Shown in pieces: positions 27,727 through 37,276 of a stretch of DNA of 64,000 nt (positions are counted from its first letter, which is position 1; each line of letters begins with the position of its first letter). A program made the translations under genes and the position numbers. Source of the stretch: Pseudobdellovibrionaceae bacterium (lineage in GTDB: Bacteria > Bdellovibrionota > Bdellovibrionia > Bdellovibrionales > Bdellovibrionaceae); NCBI GenBank assembly GCA_016719575.1, contig JADJYV010000002.1, positions 186,001-250,000 on the forward strand. The letters run 5' to 3'. The notes beneath the pieces are model-generated. The model was given only the letters and a program-made list of their open reading frames with translations, did not search any database and was not told where the DNA came from.

Positions 27727-27771
27727 ATGAACGTCTGCCATCGCAGTCACAATGACAAGTCACCAAAGTGA
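27727..27771 (+). CDS. Possible 14-residue leader peptide
   Basis: ATG with a very strong ribosome site (GGGAGGAG five bases upstream) and a 14-codon frame MNVCHRSHNDKSPK ending TGA, about 100 bases before the c-di-GMP aptamer. Too short to show coding bias. The strength of the ribosome site is the only reason to list it. Confidence 0.35.
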   Translation: MNVCHRSHNDKSPK

Positions 27772-27867
27772 CGAAGCTGAAAAGAACGAACTTACCTAAA
27801 AAATCAAATTAAACTAAATAAGGAGGTTCCTAGCGGTTTTACTCTAAGGATTATGTCCTTCTTTTTG

Positions 27868-27955
27868 CCTCAAGGCAAACCATTGGAAACAATGGGACGC
27901 AAAGCTATAGGGGCTTCAGCTCACTAAACTTGAGCCAGCCAGCCAGTCTACCAAA
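27868..27955 (+). ncRNA. Class I c-di-GMP riboswitch aptamer (GEMM-I), orphan
   Basis: The sequence has the hallmark GEMM core: AGGCAAACC (27873-27881), a hairpin CCATTG-GAAA-CAATGG with a GNRA tetraloop (27880-27895), the strictly conserved GGGACGCAAAGC (27894-27905), a second long helix closed by GGGGCTTCAGCTCA ... TGAGCCAGCC, and a closing CTACC (27948-27952). It binds cyclic di-GMP. No plus-strand gene follows: the next gene is convergent. A free-standing, very abundant RNA of this class (merRNA) is known from attack-phase Bdellovibrio, and this is likely the counterpart. Confidence 0.9.
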
Positions 27956-28039
27956 GGTAATGAGTCGCCCGAGGAATTAGGTGATGCAAATGGAAGGTAG
28001 TACAAAAAAATTTATCACGGATTGGTTTCATTCCCCTTA

Positions 28040-28081
28040 GCCTGTGAGTTATAAGGATTATTTCTCTCAGGCACTTTTTTT
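28040..28081 (+). terminator. Intrinsic terminator of the riboswitch RNA
   Basis: GCCTGTGAG (28040-28048) pairs with CTCTCAGGC (28064-28072) with one mismatch, followed by AC and seven T. It lies about 85 bases after the aptamer and just before the convergent gene's stop at 28097, so the RNA ends without a downstream gene. Confidence 0.75.
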
Positions 28082-28096
28082 ACCAACCTCCACCGA

Positions 28097-29734
28097 CTAC
28101 TGAATCGCAGTGGCTTCCGGTATCAAAATTCTCGCTCCAACAAAAACTTTAGATATGTTTTTTATTTTATTCTTATCCTTGATCTCATTCAATGAGACTT
28201 TGTATTTCACTGCTATATTGGTTAGATTCTCACCACGCTTCACGACATGGTAGCGGCTCTTAGTTGCCACAGCCCTTTTTGCAGAAGTCGCGGCCGGAAT
28301 TCTTCTGGCGCCATCATTCGCCGGAATCTCGTTGCCTCCGGGGATCGCGAGACGAATTCCAACCTTCAATAGACGACCACGACGGATATTGTTCGCCTTC
28401 TTCAACTCACTCACGCTCACCGCATATTTTTTAGCAATAGACGAAAGCGTGTCTCCCGATTGAACAATATAGAAACGTCCTCCGGCCATAGCAACTTTAC
28501 TTCCAACCGCAGGTGTTTTTTCACTTTTCGCTTTGGCAACTACATTTCTCTTTGGTGCCACTGGTGTTCTATCTGGAACATAAAGTTTCATACCAATGCG
28601 AAGACGCTTGCCCTTTGGAATATCATTTAAATCACGCAAATAGGCAACGGAAGTCCGGTATTTTCTCGCAACGGAATGAAGACTGTCCCCGCGTTTAATG
28701 CGGTAGATTTCTGTATCTCCCTGGTCAGCAATGTACTCCACTTTTTCAACGATACTCTCGTTCGCAGCTGTGACTGCCTGCTCTCCCATTCCGGGAGGAA
28801 TTCGCAACTCAATCTTGTTGTTCGCCTTGAGCGGAGCCACCTCACCCTTAAATTTTGGATTGAGATCCTTAAAGTCCTCGTAGTTGATATTCATCTTTTC
28901 AGCCATAACCCGAAGATTGACCGGGCGATCCACAGTCACATGATCAAATTCAATTGGAGTCATGTAATCAATCTCAGCAAAGCCGTATTTAGGCGGATCT
29001 TTGGCAATTAATTTCGCAGCAATAAATTTTGGAATGTAATGTATCGTCTCTTTAGGAAAGCGCTTTTTCTTTGCAAGCTCCCAGAAGTCCCGAGTGTAGT
29101 GATTCATCACTTCTCGCTTCACTCGATTTTCACCAACGTTGTATGAGGCCATTGCGAGATACCAAGAACCAAATACACTATAGAGCCCCTTGAAATACTC
29201 CGCTGCCGCTTGCGTTGCGAGCACGGGGTCTTTTCTCTCATCGACCATGGTGCTGATCTCAAGACCATAACGTTTTCCAGTGCCGCGAATAAACTGCCAG
29301 TATCCCACGGCCGCCGCGTGACTGCGGGCCTGTGTATTAAATCCTGACTCAATCAAAGCTATATAAAAAAGATCCTCAGGAAGACCATTGTCTTTTAGAA
29401 CCTTTTTCATCAGCTTTTCATAGCGAGTGGAGCGCGCAAGATAACGCTCCATATGTCGACGTCCTCGCCCTTGAAAGTATCCAATCCACTGCTCTACCAG
29501 TGGATTGACCTCTGTAGGAATGGACTCCAATTCTTGGTCTACAATCTGAGGCCCCTCAGCATCTTTGACTCGAAAAGACTCTAGGTCTTTCAATTGACTG
29601 CCCTCAGCTTCATTACTACCACCAGTACTGGCAACATCTGTCGCGGGGACAGATCCTGTTCTAGTCGTTTTAGAAAAGTGAGCACAGGAGCTCAAAAACA
29701 CCACGACCAAAGCATAGCTAATTAACTTTTGCAT
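28097..29734 (-). CDS. Lipoprotein lytic transglycosylase with three LysM domains (MltD-like)
   Basis: Cleaves peptidoglycan glycan strands to anhydromuropeptides. The 545 residues begin with a lipobox signal (ALVVVFLSSCAHF). The catalytic SLT domain carries the glutamate in FYIALIESGFNTQARSHAAA and the GYWQFIRGTGKRYGL motif. Three C-terminal LysM peptidoglycan-binding repeats follow (YRIKRGDSLHSVARKY, YIVQSGDTLSSIAKKY, YHVVKRGENLTNIAVKY) separated by basic linkers. Lipid-anchored in the periplasm. Next to a second transglycosylase gene on the same strand. In a predator such enzymes may act on its own or on prey wall; the sequence cannot say which. Confidence 0.93.
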   Translation of the reverse strand: MQKLISYALVVVFLSSCAHFSKTTRTGSVPATDVASTGGSNEAEGSQLKDLESFRVKDAEGPQIVDQELESIPTEVNPLVEQWIGYFQGRGRRHMERYLARSTRYEKLMKKVLKDNGLPEDLFYIALIESGFNTQARSHAAAVGYWQFIRGTGKRYGLEISTMVDERKDPVLATQAAAEYFKGLYSVFGSWYLAMASYNVGENRVKREVMNHYTRDFWELAKKKRFPKETIHYIPKFIAAKLIAKDPPKYGFAEIDYMTPIEFDHVTVDRPVNLRVMAEKMNINYEDFKDLNPKFKGEVAPLKANNKIELRIPPGMGEQAVTAANESIVEKVEYIADQGDTEIYRIKRGDSLHSVARKYRTSVAYLRDLNDIPKGKRLRIGMKLYVPDRTPVAPKRNVVAKAKSEKTPAVGSKVAMAGGRFYIVQSGDTLSSIAKKYAVSVSELKKANNIRRGRLLKVGIRLAIPGGNEIPANDGARRIPAATSAKRAVATKSRYHVVKRGENLTNIAVKYKVSLNEIKDKNKIKNISKVFVGARILIPEATAIQ

Positions 29735-29789
29735 GAATCCTCCGGGTCACTTCAGGCTACAAAAGACCCGTATGATTTACAATAAAACA

Positions 29790-32030
29790 TCACTTCAAAT
29801 TTGCTTTTTTGCTATGCAGATCTTGCCAAAGGACTAGGTTCCAATCGATTTTTGCCGCGTCGATCAATTTATAAAGCAAGGAATTTCTCAAAATTGCCTT
29901 TATATAGAAGCTTGTCTCTGACCAAGGAAGTTCATCAAACCAAATTTCATCAAAAGGGCTGGAAGAGGGATTGCTCAGTAAACTCTTTATTTCGCTGCGG
30001 CCCTCAACGAAAATCTTCATCTTGGTCGGACCAGCATTGTAGGCTCCTAAAGCAAAGGGAACATTTCCAGAAAACTGTTCAAGCATTTGCGAAATATAAA
30101 AAGTTCCCATGGGGATATTTACCTCTGGACGATAGACATCCTCGGATGGCTCTAGCTTCTTCATCGACAAACGCCGAGCCACCTCTTGAGCTGTTGGCGG
30201 AATGAGCTGCATTAACCCTTGTGCATTCGAGGTCGACTGCGCGCGAATACCAAAGGCACTTTCTTGTCGAATCAAACTGCGTACCAAAACAGGATTTAAC
30301 GCATATTTTTTTGACTCTGCCTCAATTAAACTCGAATAAGATTTAGGGAATACAAGTGCTAAATTTTCGGAAGTTCGCAAAGAAGGATCTGCCTCCATTG
30401 CTTCTGCCATATAGCGCACAGCCTGAGGGTATTGAAAATTTAGAGAAAGGAATTTAGCAAAAATATTCTCTAAGGCAGGACTTCGAACACTCGGAAATTG
30501 TTGCGCTTCAACTTGAGCCTCCAACAACCAACCGGCCTTCGTTAAAATCTTATATCGCGACCACGCTGGCACCTGATTGCCAATGAGCCAAATCGAAGTG
30601 AGCTGTGCCTGCGACTTATTGCCGGTTTGAGGCCACTGGTAATCTCCTTTTGTGCTTTCCGCAGAAAGGCGCAGTCCATAATATGAAAATGGGTATTTTT
30701 CGATGAGAGACTTAGCCTCAATGGGTGCCGCCGCCTTGTCACTTGTCTCGAGTGTACGCACCAACCAATACCTTGCCGGCAGGTCGTAACGATCTTTCTT
30801 TTGCGCAATGAGCTTTTCAAATTGCGAACGTGCCAAAGTAAATTTCTTTTGACGCAATTCAATCAAGCCAGCTCTAAAATGAGCCTCAGTAGCCTCATCA
30901 GATGCCGAATGAAACTCAATCAACTTATAAAAGTTTTGCAGCGCACGATCATATTCTCCAATAAAATGGGCCGAGCGACCTGCAATCCAATAAAGAACTG
31001 TGGACTGAGGGGTTTGAAACAATTGAGATAAAGCCCTTTCTGAAAACAACAGGGCCTGCTCATAATTCGCGCGTCGATGAAGAATCGCCGCCCAGTCGGC
31101 GAGTCGCAAGGCTCCGACTTTCTCTAGCTCTTGAAAGGCCAGTGCATGCTTTGTCTCATTATCAGTCGTATCAAGAATTTCTTGATATATTTCAAAGGGA
31201 CGGTCCTTCAAACGACGGGCGACTCGGCTTCCGACATATTCCGTTTCTATAATTACAACCGTCTTGAGCGCTCCTACCAAATCACCATTCTTAACAGCAC
31301 GGTTTAACTTTTCTTCTAACGCAGCCTCAGCGCCTTCACTCTCAACACCCGTCTCCGCGCTTGGCGTGACCTTCGCTTCAAATTTTAAACCCAGGGCCTC
31401 TTTGAGATTTTCATATTTTTCGCGATGAACCCGTGATTCCTTCTGCAAGAGACTCTGCTCATAAAAATAGAAGGCCTTTTTTTTATCATCCTTTTTTTCG
31501 GCAAGTTCTCCCGAATAGGCTAATAACTGTGCATGGACCTCTTTGGGTAATCTGTCTTCGTATTCAAGCAATTCGTTGATCTTTGTTGCCTCTTGCTTAG
31601 TTTCTAAAAAGCGCATCGAAGCAGCGAGGTAATCCTCCCAAATATTTTTTTGCCAAGGCCCCTCAAGCAATAAGTTTTTATTCCGCTTCAACCACTTGAG
31701 TGTTTTCTGAAGATTTTTATAATCCTTTGTCGCTTCAGAACTCTTGAGCTCACAACGCAACCAGCTTGCGCCTACCCAGCCACGAACTTCAGGGTAGGCC
31801 GCCGCGACTTTCCCCCCCAAGGCGGCGCACTCTTTCCAACGCTTTTTTATCTCGAAATACTTCATACGAGAAAGAATATTTAGATTGGACTCTTTGGTTT
31901 TTGAATCAAGATCAAACAGGTTTTTTGCCACCAACATTGAAATTTCTTTTTGCAAATCAACTCGCATGGGTTCAGATAACGAAACCCGCGACGTCAATAG
32001 AATCAAAATCGAAAAGATATATTTATACAT
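29790..32030 (-). CDS. Soluble lytic murein transglycosylase (Slt70-like)
   Basis: 746 residues. Signal peptide (YIFSILILLTSRVSLS), a long superhelical helical-repeat U/L domain with TPR-like units (RANYEQALLFSERALSQLF, YDRALQNFYKLIEFHSASDEATEAHFRAGL), then a C-terminal SLT domain: catalytic Glu in LVRSLIRQESAFGIRAQSTSNAQGLMQLIPPTA and the closing FALGAYNAGPTKM. Periplasmic exo-transglycosylase acting on glycan strands. Gap of 55 bases to the MltD-like gene; both may be one transcript. Confidence 0.92.
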   Translation of the reverse strand: MYKYIFSILILLTSRVSLSEPMRVDLQKEISMLVAKNLFDLDSKTKESNLNILSRMKYFEIKKRWKECAALGGKVAAAYPEVRGWVGASWLRCELKSSEATKDYKNLQKTLKWLKRNKNLLLEGPWQKNIWEDYLAASMRFLETKQEATKINELLEYEDRLPKEVHAQLLAYSGELAEKKDDKKKAFYFYEQSLLQKESRVHREKYENLKEALGLKFEAKVTPSAETGVESEGAEAALEEKLNRAVKNGDLVGALKTVVIIETEYVGSRVARRLKDRPFEIYQEILDTTDNETKHALAFQELEKVGALRLADWAAILHRRANYEQALLFSERALSQLFQTPQSTVLYWIAGRSAHFIGEYDRALQNFYKLIEFHSASDEATEAHFRAGLIELRQKKFTLARSQFEKLIAQKKDRYDLPARYWLVRTLETSDKAAAPIEAKSLIEKYPFSYYGLRLSAESTKGDYQWPQTGNKSQAQLTSIWLIGNQVPAWSRYKILTKAGWLLEAQVEAQQFPSVRSPALENIFAKFLSLNFQYPQAVRYMAEAMEADPSLRTSENLALVFPKSYSSLIEAESKKYALNPVLVRSLIRQESAFGIRAQSTSNAQGLMQLIPPTAQEVARRLSMKKLEPSEDVYRPEVNIPMGTFYISQMLEQFSGNVPFALGAYNAGPTKMKIFVEGRSEIKSLLSNPSSSPFDEIWFDELPWSETSFYIKAILRNSLLYKLIDAAKIDWNLVLWQDLHSKKANLK

Positions 32031-32039
32031 TACAGGCCT

Positions 32040-33722
32040 CTAGTTTTCATTAACAAGGTACAACTCATGATCTAGAGCTTCAGCCACTTTGGAAAGACCT
32101 TTGGTAGTATAGCCTTCTTTTTCTCGACGCTTCTCTAGGGGGCCTCGATAAACCAATCCGACCTGGCCTTTTGGTAAGCGCAGAGCTCCCGCTTTATCGC
32201 CCATAAAATAGCTCGTCAAAAGTGCGTCCCGGCCCGTGTAATTGTAACCATGCGACCAAACGTGTCCGGGATACCCCATATAAAGCTTGTAACCAAGTAA
32301 CAATGCAGGATGATCATAAGTCGGGTTTATCAAAAGGCCCGCATTGACATCTCTTCCCCGCATTAAAACCGTTGCTTTGTTGAGCTCCCTCTCTGAGACC
32401 CAAGAGGCCCCTCGAGTATATTGAGGTAGGGAATGAACAAAAAGTACCAATCCCGGCCAACAGAACAACAAAAAGACGAAAGCCCGAAACCAAGGAGCCC
32501 TTTTTTCCCAGAGCAGCTCACGAATGGCAAGTAGGCCAAAAATATAACACCATATCAAAAGTTTAATATTGTCCCACTGCCAAGGAGCTAAAATCAGATG
32601 TGCGAACAATGCGAACAAAATAAACGCCAGTGCGGTCGGGAATAAACACTTCCAATCTCGTCGACGGTAAAAAACACTCATTGAGACCGCCATCGCGATC
32701 AGCCAAGGACCCAAATTTTTAAACCAGTAGAAAAAATAATTAACATTTTCAGGACGAGCCCAGCCTCGACTCCAATGAATCAGACTTACAGTATCAGTAT
32801 CCGGAAGAAGTGCGCCGATGACAAATGGGATTCCCAGAGCGATAGCCAGCACGATTGTTAACGCCCACGTCCTCAACGATCCGTGCCAGAGTATTAGAAC
32901 TCCTAAGTAGACACTAACAATGAAGTAACTGTGTAAATGGAAAATCCCCAGAGCCCCCCAAATTATACCAAGAGATACTTTTTCAAAGGCATCGGGTTTG
33001 ACAGTACTCTTAAAGAAATTTGAAAGCTGATGATAAAGTAATAAACCCGCGGGAAGGGCGTAAACAACTCCCCGTTGAGTAATCAGTACAGTCAGAAATA
33101 GGTTTTTAAAATCGAGATTCTCCTGCAGCTGAACCACGTTCCAGATTTTTGGTGATACAAAGTCATAAAAACCTGAACTAAAAAAAACTGCAAAAACCAA
33201 AAGGGGTCCCCCCGCAAGATGCAAACTAGCCATCGTCAGAAACAAGGTAAACATTGTAATCAATGGCAGGTGGGTTTGAATTGCAACCCCCAAAGACTCA
33301 AACATGGCGTTAATAAGGTCCATGCCAAAAGGATATCGAAATCGATGGGCTAGAAAAATTGGATTTTCGGGCCAAAAACTGGCGCCCTTGGCCAGGTTCC
33401 GAATCACATTCCAATGAAAAGAAAGGTCTCCAAGATTCGAAACGTTTTGAATCCAAAAGTGACCGTCTTCTTTTAAGTAAAATAAGTACATCGAGTGCGA
33501 GTAAATGCCAAAGCCAATCACTAAATACATAAGTTTTATCCAAACAGACAAAGGCTCTCGTCTCATCTTGGCAATTTTTCTTTTTCCCGCAAAAACACAA
33601 ATGACTGCCGCCGCCAGAAAAGAAAAAGTGCTAATCATGGGGGTTAAATGCCCAGCGGCGAAGGCCCCGGCGCAAGCGAGCAGTGCACTTATTGCTAAAA
33701 ACAAAAGCGATGTCTGAATCAT
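32040..33722 (-). CDS. Polytopic membrane protein, possible glycosyltransferase
   Basis: About 560 residues with eleven or more hydrophobic segments (SLLFLAISALLACAGAFAAG, LYLVIGFGIYSHSMYLF, LGIIWGALGIFHLHSYFIVSVYLGVLIL and others) and a hydrophilic C-terminal tail of about 120 residues. No catalytic motif I can name; layout resembles GT-C type membrane glycosyltransferases. ATG 33722 overlaps the stop of the upstream gene as ATGA, so the two are translationally coupled and likely work on one pathway. The alternative start 33749 is possible but has no ribosome site. Confidence 0.55.
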   Translation of the reverse strand: MIQTSLLFLAISALLACAGAFAAGHLTPMISTFSFLAAAVICVFAGKRKIAKMRREPLSVWIKLMYLVIGFGIYSHSMYLFYLKEDGHFWIQNVSNLGDLSFHWNVIRNLAKGASFWPENPIFLAHRFRYPFGMDLINAMFESLGVAIQTHLPLITMFTLFLTMASLHLAGGPLLVFAVFFSSGFYDFVSPKIWNVVQLQENLDFKNLFLTVLITQRGVVYALPAGLLLYHQLSNFFKSTVKPDAFEKVSLGIIWGALGIFHLHSYFIVSVYLGVLILWHGSLRTWALTIVLAIALGIPFVIGALLPDTDTVSLIHWSRGWARPENVNYFFYWFKNLGPWLIAMAVSMSVFYRRRDWKCLFPTALAFILFALFAHLILAPWQWDNIKLLIWCYIFGLLAIRELLWEKRAPWFRAFVFLLFCWPGLVLFVHSLPQYTRGASWVSERELNKATVLMRGRDVNAGLLINPTYDHPALLLGYKLYMGYPGHVWSHGYNYTGRDALLTSYFMGDKAGALRLPKGQVGLVYRGPLEKRREKEGYTTKGLSKVAEALDHELYLVNEN

Positions 33723-35248
33723 TGGCCAGCCAAACTCAGCAGCGGCCATGAAAAAGCATTCTCAAAATCCTTTGCCTGAACATAAATCAACGTCTTGGCC
33801 CTGCTCTGCCTTGTTTCAAGTTCAAAATATTTATAGCTCTCTTTGTTGCTCAGTTTTGATTCAAAAAGACTCTTATCCTTCACGTCGACAAAGTAAATCC
33901 AAGCTTCTGGTTCAACTTTAACTGCGTACTTTTGGTAACTCAATTTGTAAAACTTTGAGAAGACAATCGGAAATGGCCAAGACTCTTCGGTTGCTATCTG
34001 CAGAGTCTTTTCACGCAAAAGTGGATTGCTCGCCAACAGCTTTTGAACCTTGCCAATAAATTCTTTCATTTGATAAGTTGAATTCACATAAACAAATTGA
34101 TGATTCATATCAATGGGATCACGGAATTGTAACCGATACATCTGTAGCAATTGAAAAGAAAATAGCACGCAGAGTCCCGCTCCAAGACCGAGCCGAGAAG
34201 CTATCTTAAGTCTCGCCACTAATTCATTGACGCCAAATCCTGCCAACATCCCAAATGGCCAGAGCAAAGAAATCACACACCAAGGAGTTTTATATGGAAT
34301 CAATGAATAGATCAGCCAGCCTATTATTGAAAAAATTGAATAAAAAACCAGCCAAGAGTTTTTCCGGATAAGGACAAGACTGACGACACAACCTGCCAAA
34401 ATAGCAAACTCATTCTGCCAAATCATTTCTGACCAAAACCAAAAGCTCTTCTGATGACCAGAGCCTCCGACTCCGGTTTTAAGCCAGGGCATGAGGGCTA
34501 CAAAAAAATCTGCAAGTCCTTTGGGGTTACGTCCAAATCCCGTAAAAATGCCGACAAAAATCAGAATAACAACTAAAAGTGAAAAAGCAACTGATTCACT
34601 TTTGAAACTCGTTTTAAGATCCCTTATCGTTTTCTCTGCAAATTTACGATCTACAAAAATAAAATAGGACGCTATCACTGCCGGAAGCAGGGCCAATCCC
34701 CAAATTACAAAAGTTTCTTTTAGGGCCATCATGCCAAAAAGACCACCGCCCAAAAACCACCAAAATTTTTTAAATTCTTTTTCGACGAGATAGTGTAGGG
34801 ACAAGATCGCCACGACTTGAAAAAAAACAAAAGTAGATTCATGTATCCCCGAGCGTCCATAAAAGCCCATGGCGGGGCTAAAAAGCAAGAATAGAGCGGC
34901 CAAGCGAAGCGACCCGCGTTGACTTTTGGGACCAAACCACAAAATGACCACTGTTAAAAAAGAAAAGATACTTGCGACTATTCGCGTGCTCGAAAAATCA
35001 AATCCCGTAAAAATTGTAAAAAAATGAACTAAGTAAAAATACAAAGGACCATGATAGTTGGTAGGATCATAAGTAAAATATCCGTCCTCCCAAATCCTCT
35101 TTACAAACCACATATTGATGCTTTCATCAAAATGAATGGGCTTATTATCTAACATCAAAAACCGCAACACAATTGCCACAATCAAAAAAAGGACAGCGAG
35201 GATTACCCCTGAACTTTTATGACAACTGTTAATTCCGTTTTTTTTCAT
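33719..35248 (-). CDS. GT-C membrane glycosyltransferase-like protein (Agl23/TIGR03663-like)
   Basis: 509 residues, about ten transmembrane helices. After the first helix comes an acidic loop, PIHFDESINMWFVKRIWEDGYFTYDPTNYHGPLYFYL, with the DE motif typical of PMT/ArnT-type enzymes that use lipid-linked sugars, and the H-G-P-x-x-F/Y-Y pattern of the TIGR03663 family. Likely transfers a sugar at the outer face of the inner membrane. Substrate unknown. Coupled to the following gene. Confidence 0.6.
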   Translation of the reverse strand: MKKNGINSCHKSSGVILAVLFLIVAIVLRFLMLDNKPIHFDESINMWFVKRIWEDGYFTYDPTNYHGPLYFYLVHFFTIFTGFDFSSTRIVASIFSFLTVVILWFGPKSQRGSLRLAALFLLFSPAMGFYGRSGIHESTFVFFQVVAILSLHYLVEKEFKKFWWFLGGGLFGMMALKETFVIWGLALLPAVIASYFIFVDRKFAEKTIRDLKTSFKSESVAFSLLVVILIFVGIFTGFGRNPKGLADFFVALMPWLKTGVGGSGHQKSFWFWSEMIWQNEFAILAGCVVSLVLIRKNSWLVFYSIFSIIGWLIYSLIPYKTPWCVISLLWPFGMLAGFGVNELVARLKIASRLGLGAGLCVLFSFQLLQMYRLQFRDPIDMNHQFVYVNSTYQMKEFIGKVQKLLASNPLLREKTLQIATEESWPFPIVFSKFYKLSYQKYAVKVEPEAWIYFVDVKDKSLFESKLSNKESYKYFELETRQSRAKTLIYVQAKDFENAFSWPLLSLAGQ

Positions 35249-35275
35249 TTATCATTCTAGAACAAAGCTCCAGCT

Positions 35276-37276
35276 CTACTGGTCTTGGCTCGTCTCCGGA
35301 TTTGAGTTGATAATTTTTTGCAGAAGACTCTTTGCCGCAGCAACTTCTTTGCGAACTGTGTCTCCTTCTTTATAGACACCAAGCATATCTTCTGGGGCAA
35401 AACTCATAAGTTGAAAAATCTCATATTGTTTTTTTATGGCCTCGCCAAATTCTCGCCGCAGACTTGGAGCAATTTGCTCTAACATACGCTCAAGCTCAAG
35501 CCCCGAGGCTTCGTGCCCAGAGATTGAACCAAGCACCAAGTTAAAAATATTCATCATCTCTGCGCCCAGGGCCCGATAGTCATTTTTGTGCACCAAAGAA
35601 TCTAGTTTTTTGCTCCGACGCTGAACAAGGTCTCTCAAACTCTGCCGACGACGTCCCCAGCCTAATTCAATTTTTGATCTCCACACCAAAAAGCCAAAAA
35701 CAAAACCGTAAAGACTAAACCAAGTCACCGGCGAAGTGGCCAATTTAAATTGGTTGGGCGGTTCCCAGGTCAGAAGCACATCTGGCAAAACGTCCCCACG
35801 TGACACTTGGCCCTTTATAGGACTTCCGGCTGCTTTTTTTGTATCGTCTGTGCCGACGGCCACGTTAGCAGACGGCGCATTAGGATTGTCCTCAACGTTT
35901 AAGTTAATTTCTGAAGTGGTCCGGCCATAGTACTTTTTTGTCTGAGGATCAAACATGCTAACGCTGATAGCAGGCAGTTTAAGTTCACCTTTCTCTCTAG
36001 GAATAAGGAGGATCTCAAATTCTTTAAAACTTCGTCCGTTTTTAAAAAATTTAGAATCAGATTTGGTATCATATATCTCAATGCCTTTCGGCCATTCGAT
36101 CAAAGGAAGTTCAATGAGTTTAGCATTTCCAGATCCTTCAAATCGAACCTTTAATGTAAACGGCTGATTGACCGGTACATTCTGAGTTTCAACGCTGGAG
36201 TGAACATCAAATTGGCCCACGGCTCCCGAAAAATCTTTTGGTCTCCCCTCGCTTGGCAATGGCTTAACATTAATTTTTACTCGTTGAGAGCTTTTGGTAT
36301 ATTCATAGGGTCGGCCAAAACCAAAGCCGCCAAGTCCCTGCGCAGGTGACCTGACTCGTGATTTAATCTTGTACTCATCAATAAACGAGGTTCCAGATTT
36401 AATTGGAAACAAAGCATGAGAGGCCAGCAGGGCTTTCTTGTAAATCACTCCATTGATGATTTCCTCGCTGAATTGAATCGAAGGAACTTCTTCAATAATT
36501 TCCTTCCAGAATCCCTTCAGATCTGGAAACTTGAGTCGATCTAAAGTTTCCATCTGACCGCGGGTATAGATATACCAGCTGGCAGTTACCTGCTCCCCTT
36601 CATAAACATCGAGTTTATCAACTTCGACCTGAATAAAAAATGCCTCATTTGCGTTGGATGGTAGAGATCGAAATTGTGGTTCAACCTCTGGCCGAGAGGG
36701 GTTGGGAGCTCCTCCAGAATTATCACCAGGTATACCGCCACCTCGTCGTTGCAAGAGTTGATTGAACAACTCTTCTTCGGCGCGATCAATGTCATCAAAA
36801 GTACCCATCCCTGGCCAACCAGGCACTTGCGGCCTCGCATTAGGACGCGGTCGCGCTTTAGGCGCCGTGCCAGCATCTCCCACGGACACTGTTATCGGCT
36901 GAGTATTGTAAACTTTGCCATCAACAATCACTTCAAAGGCACCAACACTGTAGGTACCTTTTTTTCGCGGACTCAGTAAGTAATTAAAATCTTTGCGCCG
37001 CTGAACCTCAAATTCCATGCCCTTGGAAGTTTGAACTAAACGCTGCGAAGTCGAGCTCGACTGCCAACTGTTTAGAAGTTCAAATCCTTCAAGGTCTGGT
37101 GCTCGCGGCTCATGGGCATCAATAGACTCATCAGAGCTCACACTGACTACGAGAGTAAATGAATCTCCTACGGCCAACTCGTTTCGATCAACAGTCGACT
37201 GAACTGACACCTTCGCAAATGCCGAAAGCGCATTCATGACTAAAAAGAAACAAAGGAAATTACCAATCTTTTTCAC
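35276..37276 (-). CDS. batD: BatD-like protein
   Basis: 666 residues: signal peptide (FLCFFLVMNALSAFA), a BatD (oxygen-tolerance) beta-domain region beginning VSVQSTVDRNELAVGDSFTLVVSVS with a second copy near VHSSVETQNVPVNQPFTLKVRF, a transmembrane helix (WFSLYGFVFGFLVW) and a cytoplasmic tail of about 130 residues. Last gene of the bat operon. Its start lies 17 bases inside the preceding gene. Bat proteins are linked in Bacteroides to aerotolerance and appear generally to form an envelope-stress complex with MoxR ATPase and VWA proteins. Confidence 0.85.
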   Translation of the reverse strand: MKKIGNFLCFFLVMNALSAFAKVSVQSTVDRNELAVGDSFTLVVSVSSDESIDAHEPRAPDLEGFELLNSWQSSSTSQRLVQTSKGMEFEVQRRKDFNYLLSPRKKGTYSVGAFEVIVDGKVYNTQPITVSVGDAGTAPKARPRPNARPQVPGWPGMGTFDDIDRAEEELFNQLLQRRGGGIPGDNSGGAPNPSRPEVEPQFRSLPSNANEAFFIQVEVDKLDVYEGEQVTASWYIYTRGQMETLDRLKFPDLKGFWKEIIEEVPSIQFSEEIINGVIYKKALLASHALFPIKSGTSFIDEYKIKSRVRSPAQGLGGFGFGRPYEYTKSSQRVKINVKPLPSEGRPKDFSGAVGQFDVHSSVETQNVPVNQPFTLKVRFEGSGNAKLIELPLIEWPKGIEIYDTKSDSKFFKNGRSFKEFEILLIPREKGELKLPAISVSMFDPQTKKYYGRTTSEINLNVEDNPNAPSANVAVGTDDTKKAAGSPIKGQVSRGDVLPDVLLTWEPPNQFKLATSPVTWFSLYGFVFGFLVWRSKIELGWGRRRQSLRDLVQRRSKKLDSLVHKNDYRALGAEMMNIFNLVLGSISGHEASGLELERMLEQIAPSLRREFGEAIKKQYEIFQLMSFAPEDMLGVYKEGDTVRKEVAAAKSLLQKIINSNPETSQDQ

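Larger units (their letters stand above)
27576..28096. other. 520-bp non-coding region holding the riboswitch unit
   Basis: Apart from the promoter candidate, leader frame, aptamer and terminator listed separately, the only other signal is AAGGAGG at about 27820-27827, thirty bases before the nearest ATG (27853). That frame of 24 codons runs through the aptamer and is not claimed as a gene. Confidence 0.6.

Noticed and set aside
27853..27927. 24-codon frame inside the riboswitch aptamer
   Set aside because: The sequence is accounted for by conserved RNA structure; ribosome site spacing is poor.
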